A stretch of 64,000 bases of DNA from CAVXDY01 sp963721335 (GTDB lineage Bacteria > Actinomycetota > Thermoleophilia > Miltoncostaeales > Miltoncostaeaceae), in the NCBI GenBank assembly GCA_963721335.1, contig CAVRIV010000002.1, positions 186,001 to 250,000 on the forward strand, in the 5' to 3' direction. Positions 17,523 through 25,852 of this stretch are shown here, piece by piece. The position numbers and the translations under genes are program-made. The notes below the pieces were generated by a model. It was given only the letters and a program-made list of their open reading frames with translations, had not been told where the DNA came from and did no database searches. Numbering within the stretch: position 1 is the first letter of the stretch; every line of letters begins with the position of its first letter.

Positions 17523-17526
17523 CGTC

Positions 17527-18084
17527 CTACGCCTCCTTCAGCAGCTCGAGGTCGGCCGTCAGGCGGACGTCCTTGCCGACCGCGAGGCCACCGTCCGGAA
17601 GCGGCATGTTCCAGCGCATGTCGTAGTCGAAGCGGTCGATGGTCCCCGACAGCTGGAGGCCGAGGCGCTCGTTGCCGTAGGGATCGGTGACCGGACCGAC
17701 GATCTGGCCGCGCAGCTCCACCGGGCGGGTGATGCCCTTGATGGTGAGCTCGCCCTGCACGACCACGCCGTCCTCGCCCTCGCGCTCGATGCGCTCGGAG
17801 CGGAAGGTGGCCGTGGGGTGCCGCTCGGCGTCGAAGAACTCCGGCGACAGCAGGTGGGCGGTCAGGTCGGCCTGGTCCGTGGTCACGGCGCCGACCGGCG
17901 CGGTCCCGGTGAGGCTCGCCCCCTCGGGCGTCGAGGTGAGGATGGCGTGGAACTCGGGCAGCTGCCCGTGGAACGTTGACACGACCATGTGCCGCACCGC
18001 GAATCCGACGGATGAATGGACCGGGTCGCTCTGCCACGTGCCGGCCGGAATGGTCTGCGTCTGCTGCTGGGTTGCCGTGCTCAT
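17527..18084 (-). CDS. YceI family lipid-binding protein, 185 aa
   Basis: The full YceI lipocalin-like domain is visible: TWQSDPVHSSVGFAVRHM, VSTFHGQLPEF, the repeated strands ATFRSERIER and LTIKGITRPVELRG, and the end VRLTADLEL. YceI proteins bind polyisoprenoid or similar lipids in a barrel. There is no signal peptide in this copy, so it may act in the cytoplasm. ATG at 18084 follows AGGAGG. It is divergent from a TetR gene and shares two palindromic operators with it; the FMN reductase follows 4 bp downstream. Confidence 0.93.
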   Translation of the reverse strand: MSTATQQQTQTIPAGTWQSDPVHSSVGFAVRHMVVSTFHGQLPEFHAILTSTPEGASLTGTAPVGAVTTDQADLTAHLLSPEFFDAERHPTATFRSERIEREGEDGVVVQGELTIKGITRPVELRGQIVGPVTDPYGNERLGLQLSGTIDRFDYDMRWNMPLPDGGLAVGKDVRLTADLELLKEA

Positions 18085-18115
18085 CGAGGGTGCCTCCTGG
18101 GCGAAAGAGTCAAAA

Positions 18116-18164
18116 CGGACCGAAGTCCGGTTTGCTTTCAGGCACCATAACGGACTAGAGTCCG
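18116..18164. promoter_or_regulatory. Two palindromic operators between YceI and TetR genes
   Basis: CGGACCGAAGTCCG (18116-18129) and CGGACTAGAGTCCG (18151-18164) are two 14-bp palindromes sharing CGGAC...AGTCCG arms, 35 bp apart centre to centre. The second lies just before the TetR start codon. Two dyad copies in a TetR divergon strongly suggest dimer binding and control of both directions. Confidence 0.75.
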
Positions 18165-18166
18165 GT

Positions 18167-18778
18167 ATGCAAATGAGCACCCGCTACTCAGCATTCGACC
18201 CCTCTCCGCCCACCGTCCGGGAGCGCGCCCACGCGGCCCGCAACCGTCGGCTGGTGCTCGAGGCGGCCAAGCGCCTGTTCGCCGAGCGCGGCGTCGACTG
18301 CGTGACGATGGACGACGTCGCCCGCGAGGCCGGCGTGGGCAAGGGCACCGTCTACCGGCGCTTCGGCGACCGGGCGGGCCTGGCCCTCGCGCTCCTCGAC
18401 GAGCGCGAGCGGGAGCTGCAGGACCTGGTCCTGCGCGGGCCGCCGCCGCTGGGCCCGGGCGCCCCGCCGGCCGAGCGCATCGCGGCCTTCCTCGAGGCCC
18501 AGGTCGATGTCATCGAGCCCGCGGTCGACCTGTTCGCCGTCGCCGAGCGCGGTGGGCCCGGATACCGCAGCCGCGTCCACGCGAGCCACCGTCTCCACGT
18601 GGAGGTCCTCCTGCGCGGGAGCTGCCCGGAGGAGCGGATCCCGTTTCTCGCGGACGCCCTGCTCGCCCCCATCGGCGCGGACCTCTATCTGCACCTCCGG
18701 CGCGAGCGCGGGATGAGCGTGGACGAGGTCAAGGCCGGTCTACGGGCCCTGGTAGAGTCGATCGTCGCGCGCCAGTAG
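18167..18778 (+). CDS. TetR family transcriptional regulator, 203 aa
   Basis: The DNA-binding domain is clear: RRLVLEAAKRLFAERGVDCV then the helix-turn-helix MDDVAREAGVGKGTVYRRFG. The C-terminal ligand domain is of the usual size. Start is ATG at 18167, or in-frame ATG at 18173. It is divergent from YceI/FMN reductase and overlaps two palindromes, so self-regulation is likely. Unusually, the last codons and the TAG stop lie inside the 5' part of tRNA-Arg: the tRNA begins at 18769, ten bases before the end of this gene. Confidence 0.92.
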   Translation: MQMSTRYSAFDPSPPTVRERAHAARNRRLVLEAAKRLFAERGVDCVTMDDVAREAGVGKGTVYRRFGDRAGLALALLDERERELQDLVLRGPPPLGPGAPPAERIAAFLEAQVDVIEPAVDLFAVAERGGPGYRSRVHASHRLHVEVLLRGSCPEERIPFLADALLAPIGADLYLHLRRERGMSVDEVKAGLRALVESIVARQ

Positions 18779-18842
18779 CTCAGGCGGATAGAGCGTCGGT
18801 CTACGAAACCGAAGGTCACAGGTTCGAGTCCTGTCTGGCGCA
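18769..18842 (+). tRNA. tRNA-Arg(ACG)
   Basis: A complete 74-nt tRNA: acceptor GCGCCAG/CTGGCGC with discriminator A, anticodon stem-loop TCGGT-CTACGAA-ACCGA with anticodon ACG, and T-arm with TTCGAGT loop. CCA is not encoded. Its first ten bases overlap the end of the TetR gene. A 28-base identical piece of its 3' half recurs at 22217-22244, followed there by a terminator that is missing here. Confidence 0.96.
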
Positions 18843-18985
18843 TCACCATTCCGCCGAGACGACCGCGGGCCGGGGCGGGGCGGGGGCGTCTCACCGTCCG
18901 GAGGCGCTGATCGACCTCCACGGACGTCAGTCTCTCCGTCGCTCCGGCCTGTGCGTGGCTCCTGAGATGGGGTACGGGGAGGCGA

Positions 18986-20633
18986 TCAGGGAACGAGCTT
19001 GATCGGCCGGATCACCGGCCGTGTGGCGCGCTCCCCGGGGCGGCCTCGGGCCCCGAGGGCGTAGCCGACGGCGAAGCTCAGGGGGGTCCGCACGTTGAAG
19101 GTCTTGGCGCGCGCAGGGACCTTGATGCAGGTGCTCGTGCGGCCCGCGGCGGCGAAGACGACGAGGCGCTGCCCGAAAAGGCGCACGCTGCGCCGGCCGC
19201 TGAAGATCGTCACCAGCACCCGGGCCGGGCGCGCGCTCGACACCGCGACGGCCACGCACTTGGAGCGTCGCAGGGACCGCAGCGAGAGCTGGGAGGGCGC
19301 GGTCACGAGCGCCGGCCCGGCCCGCAGGGTGCGGGGGCTGGGGATGGTGGTCTGGAGGTCCGGCACGAGGGCAAAGGGCCGGCCGATCGCGCTCCGGGTG
19401 ACCTCCACCTGCCGGCCGGGCACCAGCTGCAGCCCCCGCAGGGCCGGGTTGGTGGGCGTCACCTGCACGCGCCCGCGCAGGTTGGCCGCGGTCGTGAGCC
19501 CGCGCGTGGGGTCGTGGTCGACGGTCGCCACCCCGCCACTGGCCGCGATCCGGCCCACCGGCGTCAGGAGGCCGGCCAGGCCGGCCTGGTGGAGGCGGCC
19601 CTGCGTGCTCGCGCCGCCGGTCCGCAGCGTCACCCGGCCCCCGTGCAGGATGAGGTCCGTTCCCGCCGCCGGTCCCGTGACCGGGAACCTCGTGGGATTG
19701 ACGATCTCGATGATCGCGGGGTGGGCGGTGTTGCCCTCGGGCCTCATGATGACGTTGCCCTGCACCTCGACGATCGAGCCGTCGGAGATCTTCTGGAGCC
19801 GGATCAGGGAGCCCGAGCCGAGGTTCAGCCCGCCCTGGGCGGTGATCCGGTCCCCGTCCCCCAGGACCCAGCCGACCTTCGGCTCCCGATCGCTCGCGTC
19901 CGCGGCCGAGCGGAATCCCCCCCGGCCGTTGATCTGGAGGATGCGGAAGATCGGTGGGCCGACGATGGGCGGCTGCCCCCGCACCAGCGGGACCGGCGGG
20001 CGCGGGCGGCGAGGGCGGCGCGGGCGGGGGGACGTTCGTGGCGCACCAGCCGCCCACGCAGCGTCCGGTCCAGAGGTTGTTGGCGAGGAAGTGCTGGATG
20101 AGCTCACCCGAGAAGCTGCGCAGCGACTGCGAGCCCGTGGTGATGGTGAATCGTCCGCTGCGAGAGGTGTTGTCATCGCGCCAATACCCGCCCAGCACGG
20201 CGCCTCCGGAGGAGGCGCACGCCAGGACCTTCCCCTGGGCATACGTGCCGGCGTAGAAGAGGGTCGGGACGCTGCTGCCGCTGCACTCGTTGAACCGGAA
20301 GCTGAAATTGCCGAAGTCGCGTCCGTCGAGCGGCCGAACGTCGGCCTCGGAGACGCGCTCGAAGGAGACCAGGCCGAGCGGCGCGATGGCGGATTGGCTC
20401 GATCCAGCGGACGGGGTCGGCGCGTCGGTGGACCAGTTGCCGCACCAGTAGTCGAAGTCGCCGGGCGAGGAGGGTGCGCCACAGGCCAGGCGCGGGAGGA
20501 CCGACGGGTCGATCTGGGGCGGCACGGCGGCGGCTGGGCCGGCCGGCCCCAGCGCCAGCGCCAGGGCCAGGGCCAGGGCAGCCAGCAGGATCAGCCCACC
20601 CCGCGCCCGCTTGGGTGGGTGGCGCTGCGTCAC
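18986..20633 (-). CDS. Secreted protein, FecR-like pattern, one frameshift, about 548 aa
   Basis: The N-terminus (GTG 20633) has a strong signal peptide: basic TQRHPPKRARGG, a Leu/Ala core and a cleavage region near AAAVPPQ. The first part has paired cysteines (LACGAPSS, DYWCGNW, GRCVGGWC). A Pro/Ala linker follows, where the frame changes near 20000. The second part (INGRGGFRSAADAS, then LGDGDRITAQGGLNLG, GSIVEVQGN) resembles FecR-type periplasmic domains. The C-terminus is basic and beta-rich, as in many secreted proteins of this lineage. One indel restores the full protein. Function is unknown. The gene lies between tRNA-Arg and its 3' copy. Confidence 0.6.
20551..20581 (+). repeat. Hexanucleotide tandem repeat in a signal-peptide core
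   Basis: Five tandem hexamers (AGCGCC, AGCGCC, AGGGCC, AGGGCC, AGGGCA) encode the Ala-Leu repeats of the secreted protein's signal peptide. Unit length keeps the frame, so copy-number change would lengthen or shorten the hydrophobic core without breaking the gene. Confidence 0.6.
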
Positions 20634-20916
20634 GCCAGGAGGCCGATCGACCGCGTCACCGGCGGTCGTACACGATCGGGATTCAGATCCGGGACGCGGC
20701 GATGGAGGTCGCGGACGGGGAGCCCGATCACCGGGAAGCCGAGCCGGGGGCCGTCTCCGACGAGGCCAGCGCGGACTCAGGGGCCCGCGTCGATCGAATG
20801 CGTCCGGCCCGTTGCCGACAAGGCCCGCGACCACGTTGACCATCCTGGTGGTCTTCCCGGTCCCGACCTTCAGGATGGCGTCGTCCATCTGGAATCCCTT
20901 CTACGTACCGCCGGGG

Positions 20917-21986
20917 CTAACCCGGCAGCGAGATGGGCGAGGTGGTCAGGGGAATCCGAAGGACCGCCAGCCGCGAGCGCCCGGTGCCCACCACGCGGGT
21001 GCCGAGCGAGACGCGCAGCTGCGCTTTCACACCGAGACGGCGCGCGTAGGCGGGGATGGGGACACAGGGAGAGGCGCCCTTGTCGGGGGAGACGCGAACG
21101 TCGCGAAACCCCATCAGCCGGAAGCGGCCCGGCGGGCCCGTGAGGAAGGCCACTCGCGCGAGCACGAGGGCCTTGCGCGTGGCAACGACGTGGGTCCGGA
21201 TGCAGCGCGATTCGCGCAGCGAGAAGAGCGAGATGCGCCGGGGCACGGTCGCGCCGGCCGGCCCGGCGATCAGCCCTCGGGGGGGAAGATGATGTCCGCC
21301 AGATCGACCGGCACCCGCGCGGGCGTCCCGCCGCCCGATGGGCGAGCGGGCGTCACCGGGCCGGGCGCCGGCGGGGTGGAGGGCGGCTGGGTGCCGACGA
21401 GCTCGTAGAGCCGCACCGTGAAGGTCCCGGTGACGGCCAGGTAGGTGATCCGGAAGGTCATCTGACCCGATACCGTCCCAAGCTGTCGCGCCCCGAACGT
21501 GTACTCGTTGGTCGGGCTGAGAGCCGGGAGGTCAGCGTGGGCCGGTGCGTCGTCCACGCAGATGGGACAGTAGACCGACACGGTCCGGACGCGCGTGATA
21601 CCCGCCCCGAAGCAGCCGCCCGGCGTTATGCAGTTCATGGCGTCGACCTGCGATGGCCCTCCCTCCGCCGGGGCGCAGCTGTAGTTTCGCTGCGCGTCCT
21701 GGTAGACCCCGAAGCACCGCGTGCCCGTGCCGCTGATGGTCACCTCGTAGTTACGGGACGCATCGAGCGAGGTGGCCGTGGTGTGGGACCGCTGCGGGTG
21801 GAGCGCCGGGTCGTACGCCGGCACGAGGCGGCCCGGCGCCTCCAACCGGAACTCCTCGAGCAGCACCCGCGTCCCCTGGCCGTGGGCGACGGTCGGTCCC
21901 GCCGCCCAGACGGCGAGGCCGAGCAGGAGGGCGGACAGCACCACGGCGTAGCGGCGCGGGCGCCAGAGCCATGAGGTCACGCTCAC
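20917..21986 (-). CDS. Secreted protein, one homopolymer frameshift, about 355 aa
   Basis: The start GTG at 21986 begins a signal peptide (SVTSWLWRPRRYAV, then a hydrophobic stretch to AAGPTVAHG). The middle holds cysteine pairs (TRCFGVYQDAQRNYSCAP; MNCITPGGCFGAG; YCPICVDD) and a Pro-rich linker. The frame stops at 21270 right after a run of seven G (plus strand 21279-21285); shifting one base lets it run on as RGLIAGPAGATVPRRISLF to 20917, with a basic beta-rich C-terminus typical of this protein group. It therefore looks like one gene interrupted by a homopolymer indel. Function is unknown. It sits next to a related-looking secreted protein gene. Confidence 0.55.
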
Positions 21987-22205
21987 GCGCTTCCGCCTTC
22001 CACGGGACGAGTGTTTCCTACGAAAACATTCAGGCGACCGGCACGTCAATCCCTTCGATGGGGGAGGGCCCCGGCCGTGCGGGGGATTGACAGGCGCCTG
22101 CGTCGCGGTATCGCCTTTGGCGCCCCGCCACGGACAGCCCAGAGCTGCTCTCGGTGGGGGCTGAGGCCCTGCGCATGCGGCTCCACCGCCATGGGGGCGG
22201 GCACA

Positions 22206-22250
22206 CCGACTACGAACCGAAGGTCACAGGTTCGAGTCCTGTCTGCCCAC
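22206..22250 (+). pseudogene. 3' fragment of tRNA-Arg
   Basis: The segment contains CTACGAACCGAAGGTCACAG followed by GTTCGAGTCCTGTCT and matches the anticodon loop, variable loop and T-arm of tRNA-Arg(ACG) at 18769-18842. Twenty-eight bases (22217-22244) are identical to 18809-18836. There is no D-arm, one anticodon-stem base is missing and the acceptor reads GCCC instead of GGCG, so it is not a working tRNA. A terminator follows at once. It occupies part of the 315-bp gap between the secreted protein and a methyltransferase; the rest of that gap shows nothing recognisable. Confidence 0.8.
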
Positions 22251-22256
22251 TCTGAG

Positions 22257-22280
22257 ACCCACTCCCGTAGTGGGTTTTCT
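22257..22280 (+). terminator. Rho-independent terminator after the tRNA-Arg fragment
   Basis: ACCCACT-CCCGT-AGTGGGT forms a perfect 7-bp stem with a 5-base loop, followed by TTTTCT. It is placed six bases after the tRNA-like fragment, as terminators of tRNA genes often are. Confidence 0.8.
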
Positions 22281-22364
22281 GCCTTTCGTGGGCGGGGAGC
22301 TAGGCCCGCCCGCCGCCGGGCTGCCCCTCCTTCCCCCCTGAGGATTGCCCGCGGCGGCGCGCTG

Positions 22365-23186
22365 TCACCCTTCGACCGTCCCCCAACCCTGGATCAGCGT
22401 GAACGTCGTTCCCCACCTGCCCGGATCGGCAAGCTCGGCCTCGGCCGTGCGGCGTAGAGAAGCAAGCTCATCGGCGCTCATGAGCTTCAGCAGCCGCGCC
22501 TCGAGCGCCGCGCTGAACTGAAGCGGTAGGCGCAGATACGGGTGTCCCGGCTCGAGCGCGACCACGTGCGCGTCAATCTCGGGGTCGGCCATGCCGCTGC
22601 CGCGAAGCAGCGCCGGAATCTCGCGGCCGGCCTCGCCGCCCAGGGCGGCGAAGATCTCGTACAGGTACCGAATCAGCTGCTCGGCAGCGGGGGCGGGCGG
22701 ATTGAAGTGCCAGGAGCCGAAGTCCCACTCCTCGAGAACAAGCCAGCCACCGGGCTTGACCAGGCGCGTATGTGAGGCCACCTGCTCGCGGCCACGTCCG
22801 AGCGGGGCGATCTGGTACCGGGCATGGACGAGATCGAACGACTGCGGCTCCAGCTTGCTGTCGAACAGGTCGTCCACGACGAGTTCGACGTTGGAGATCC
22901 CTTCTGCCGTGAGGAAGGAGTCGGCGGTCGCGAGCATGCGCTCATCGAGGTCAGCGCCCACGACCCGTCCAGATGCGCCGACCCACTCGCTCAGGATGCG
23001 GAGCCAGCTCAGCACGCCGCAACCAACGTCGAGGGCCCGGCCGCCCGATCCTCCGCCGAGGCTCGAGAGCAGGTGCCGTCCGGACGGCTCCCACACGAGC
23101 GACTGCAACTGCAGGCGCTCCAGCTCCGAAGCCTGATCGGCCAGAAGGTAGGAGCTGCGGTCCTCACCGCGTCCTTCGATCGTCAC
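22365..23186 (-). CDS. Class I SAM-dependent methyltransferase, 273 aa
   Basis: Motif I is ALDVGCGVLSWLRIL near residue 51, the acidic residue after strand two is in VVGADLDERML, and VKPGGWLVLEEWDFGSWHF lies in the post-III region. The N-terminal SYLLADQASELERLQLQ segment is common in actinobacterial methyltransferases of this type. Substrate is unknown. It starts with GTG at 23186 and is divergent from the Tat-exported VOC protein, with about 230 bp between. Confidence 0.88.
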   Translation of the reverse strand: MTIEGRGEDRSSYLLADQASELERLQLQSLVWEPSGRHLLSSLGGGSGGRALDVGCGVLSWLRILSEWVGASGRVVGADLDERMLATADSFLTAEGISNVELVVDDLFDSKLEPQSFDLVHARYQIAPLGRGREQVASHTRLVKPGGWLVLEEWDFGSWHFNPPAPAAEQLIRYLYEIFAALGGEAGREIPALLRGSGMADPEIDAHVVALEPGHPYLRLPLQFSAALEARLLKLMSADELASLRRTAEAELADPGRWGTTFTLIQGWGTVEG

Positions 23187-23414
23187 GACGAGAAGCTACA
23201 CCCGCTCCGGGATCTCGTCGGCCAGGGTGTGGAGCAGCACCCGCGGACCATCGCGTCGCCGAGTTGACGACCGTGGCCAATCGTTCGGACGCACCGACCG
23301 TTCACCGGCAGGACCTTGCTTTCCACTCGGAGCCGAGACAAGTCTGGCCTCACCCATGGCGCGGAGAGCGATGGGCCGGCTCTCCGTCTCGACCACTTCT
23401 CGGAGGTGCCAGCG

Positions 23415-24637
23415 ATGTCCACCGTTGAGCGTCTGCCTGCTGACGTGGAGACCTCGGGACTTCGACGCAAGGACTTCCTGCGCCGAACCGCGGTCGCCGG
23501 CGCGGCGGCGACCGGCGTCGGGGCCTTCGTGGCCCGCGAGGCGCAGGCGCACGGGTCCAACGGGGCCAGTAGCCCCCTCGACCGTCGCGGTCTGCACAAC
23601 CGGATCAATCGTATTGACCGCGTCGTCACGAATGTCTCCGACTGCGCAGCGGTCCAAGGATTTCTGGGAGGCGACCACCCCCCTTCGCGCCACCGCCAGG
23701 ACCGCAGTCGCCACAACAGCCCTTCCGCAACCTCGGGATCTCGAGCGGCCGCTTCGACGGCTACCTGCTCCAGGACCTGACTGGGGGCAACCCGGTCGCC
23801 GTTCACCTGGTGGAGTGGAAGGACCCCAAGCCGGTCGGAACGCCCTACAAGACCCCCCTCCACATCGGCTGGTACCGCGTCGCGATCTTCGTCGATGACA
23901 TCGACTTCTGGTTCCAGAAGGTCCTTGACGCCGGGGGCAAACCGTGGAGTAAGCCCGCGCCCTTCTCCACGAGAATCGGCGATCCGGGGGCCCTCGTCTT
24001 CGGTGTCCCCGACCCCGACGGGATCACGATCGAGTTCGTCGAGCTACCCGGCAATCCAGCCGGTCGGGTGAATCACGTCGCCTCCTCGACCGCGGACATC
24101 GACGGCACCCGGCCGTTCTTCACCGAGGTGCTCGGCCTCGACTTCTCCCTGCGCTCCACGTCGTGCCCCGTTCCCAACACCCTCGGCCCCGACGGGGGCG
24201 AGGCGGCCTACGACACCACCTTCTTCCGGGCGAGAGGCGATGGCAGGTTCTCGATCGACTACCTGACCTGGTTCGCCCCTGCCGCCCCGATCGGTCCGCC
24301 CTACGACGTCTTCGGTGAGCCGACGCACCGGGGCTACCATCGCCTGTCGATCGAGGTGGACGACATCGACGCGTCCTACCGGTCCCTTCTCCGGGATGGG
24401 CTCGGGAGGAAGAAGAAGGGCGTCCGGCGCCTGTCCGGTCCCCCCGAGGAGTGGGACTTCGGACCCGAGTTCGGGGGCCCCCGAAAGGTCGTCGTCCTCA
24501 CGAGCCCCGAGGGGGTCGGATTCGAGCTGATCCAGCAGGCTCCGTACCCGACCGCATCCGAGACCGCCCACCCATTCCCGGGACCGTGCCTGCCGCCGGG
24601 GTCGGTGGCGATTCCCCCATCGCCTGATCGGCAGTAG
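23415..24637 (+). CDS. Tat-exported VOC (glyoxalase/dioxygenase-fold) protein, two frameshifts
   Basis: The N-terminus (ATG 23415, after CGGAGGTG) has a twin-arginine signal: LRRKDFLRRTAVAGAAATG with AREAQAHG at the cleavage region. Two VOC modules follow: one around GWYRVAIFVDDIDFWFQ and DPDGITIEFVELPG, the second around RVNHVASSTADIDGTRPFF and YHRLSIEVDDIDASY with SPEGVGFELIQ. The frame changes near 23645 and again near 23715, but the protein continues coherently (SKDFWEATTPLRATAR; FRNLGISSGRFDGYLL). The whole would be about 407 aa. It is probably an exported metal-binding or ring-cleaving-type protein; catalytic identity is unknown. Confidence 0.7.
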
Positions 24638-24809
24638 GCGAACCATCTGCCCGTCCTCGGCCAGGCGGCCTTCGTCTGGCCGAGGGACGCGCTCCGAGTG
24701 AGGGGTACCCGTGTCCACGGGGACGAGAGGGTGTGCTCGCCACCTGATCGCCACGTAATCCCCACCCCGTCGCCAAGCGACGGACCCGGATGATCCGGAT
24801 CATCGATGC

Positions 24810-25532
24810 ATGCGGATCACACATCGTTCGGCGCGGCGTGATCGCTCGTCGCGCGGGGAGCCCGGCGCGCGCCAGGTGCTTGGAGAGATGGCACCCGTGC
24901 TGCTGGCGCTCCTGCCCCTGGGCTGGGCGCTCGGGGTCGCGACGGCCGCCGCGCCGATCGGGCGACTGGCCGGCTGGGCCGGGGGGCCGCTGCTGCTGTC
25001 GGGCGCGGCCCACTTCGCATTGCTCTCGGTGTACGCCAGCGGTGCCGGGGTGCTGGCGGCGATCGCGACCGCGCTCGCGATCTCGAGCCGGGGCCTGATC
25101 TACAGCGCGGCGCTCTCCGGGCCGCTGGCGAGCCAGCCCACCTGGTTCCGGGCGGTGGCGCCCTACTTCCTCGTCGACCAGATGTTCGTGGTCACCGATG
25201 GCTGGTACCGGCGGGGCGTCGGACCGCGCGCGCTGCGTCGCGCGTTCCTGACCGCCGGCGCCGCGCTCTGGGTGACCTGGATCGCGGCGATCAGCGCCGG
25301 GATGCTGGTCGGCCCGGTCGTCCCGTCGACCTGGCGGGTCGAGCTGGTGCTCGGCGCCCTGCTGGCGGGGATGCTCCGGGGAGCGCTGGTCGATCGCGTG
25401 GCGGTCGCCGCGGCCGGCGCCGGGGCCGCCATCGCCATGGCCGCGACGGGGTTGCCCGCCGGGCTCGGGATCGTGCTGGGCACCCTCGGGGGCGTCCTGG
25501 CCGCCGGGTGGAGCGAGGGTGGGTCTCGATGA
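24810..25532 (+). CDS. AzlC-like branched-chain amino acid permease, 240 aa
   Basis: The protein is almost wholly hydrophobic. Its conserved AzlC core reads LSGAAHFALLSVYASGAGVL, ALAISSRGLIYSAALSGPL, and YFLVDQMFVVTDGWY. AzlC with its small partner AzlD exports branched-chain amino acids (and analogues). The following gene is an AzlD-like protein whose ATG overlaps this stop codon (ATGA), a translationally coupled pair. The start is uncertain: ATG at 24810 lacks a ribosome site. A second AzlCD pair lies at 42.9-43.9 kb. Confidence 0.82.
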   Translation: MRITHRSARRDRSSRGEPGARQVLGEMAPVLLALLPLGWALGVATAAAPIGRLAGWAGGPLLLSGAAHFALLSVYASGAGVLAAIATALAISSRGLIYSAALSGPLASQPTWFRAVAPYFLVDQMFVVTDGWYRRGVGPRALRRAFLTAGAALWVTWIAAISAGMLVGPVVPSTWRVELVLGALLAGMLRGALVDRVAVAAAGAGAAIAMAATGLPAGLGIVLGTLGGVLAAGWSEGGSR

Positions 25533-25837
25533 CCGTTGTGGTCTGGCTTGCGCTCACGGGTCTCGGGATCTACGCACTCCGCGCCTCCTTCGTGCTCGCC
25601 GGCGACCGGGTGCGCCTCGGCCCCGGGACCCGGCGGGCGCTCGACCATGCCCGCGCCCCCCTCCTGGGTGCGCTGCTCGCCAGCGTGCTCACCCAGCGGC
25701 CCGGCACGGCCGGGCTCGTGGACCCGATGGCGGTCGCGGTCGTCACGGTGGCCGCGCTCGCCGCCCGCAAGGGTGGGACCGCGGCGGCCGTCCTCGCAGG
25801 ACTCGTCGCGATCGCGGCGCTCGGCGCGTTGGCATAG
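25529..25837 (+). CDS. AzlD-like small membrane protein, 102 aa
   Basis: Four hydrophobic segments and the conserved AzlD-type pattern LTGLGIYALRASFVL...RRALDHARAPLLGALLASVL are visible. It pairs with AzlC to form an amino acid exporter. ATG at 25529 overlaps the AzlC stop by four bases, which strongly supports this start over the longer upstream frame. Confidence 0.8.
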   Translation: MTVVVWLALTGLGIYALRASFVLAGDRVRLGPGTRRALDHARAPLLGALLASVLTQRPGTAGLVDPMAVAVVTVAALAARKGGTAAAVLAGLVAIAALGALA

Positions 25838-25852
25838 CCCACTCCGGCGCGG

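Noticed and set aside
20640..20888. Minus-strand N-terminal extension starting MDDAILKVGTGKTTRMVNVV
   Set aside because: It has a plausible ribosome site and a GTGKTT string resembling a P-loop, but it passes into low-complexity Pro/Arg sequence and then into a signal peptide, which should be N-terminal. I treat the 283-bp gap as non-coding or a remnant.
22199..22250. A complete tRNA at this place
   Set aside because: GGGCGG could pair with the CTGCCC end, but there is no D-arm and the anticodon stem lacks a base. It is a fragment.
24781..24815. Inverted-looking GGATGATCCGGATCATC motif before the first AzlC gene
   Set aside because: Short symmetry (GATCCGGATC) noted, but no regulator is next to it and the start of the gene is uncertain; too weak to report as an operator.
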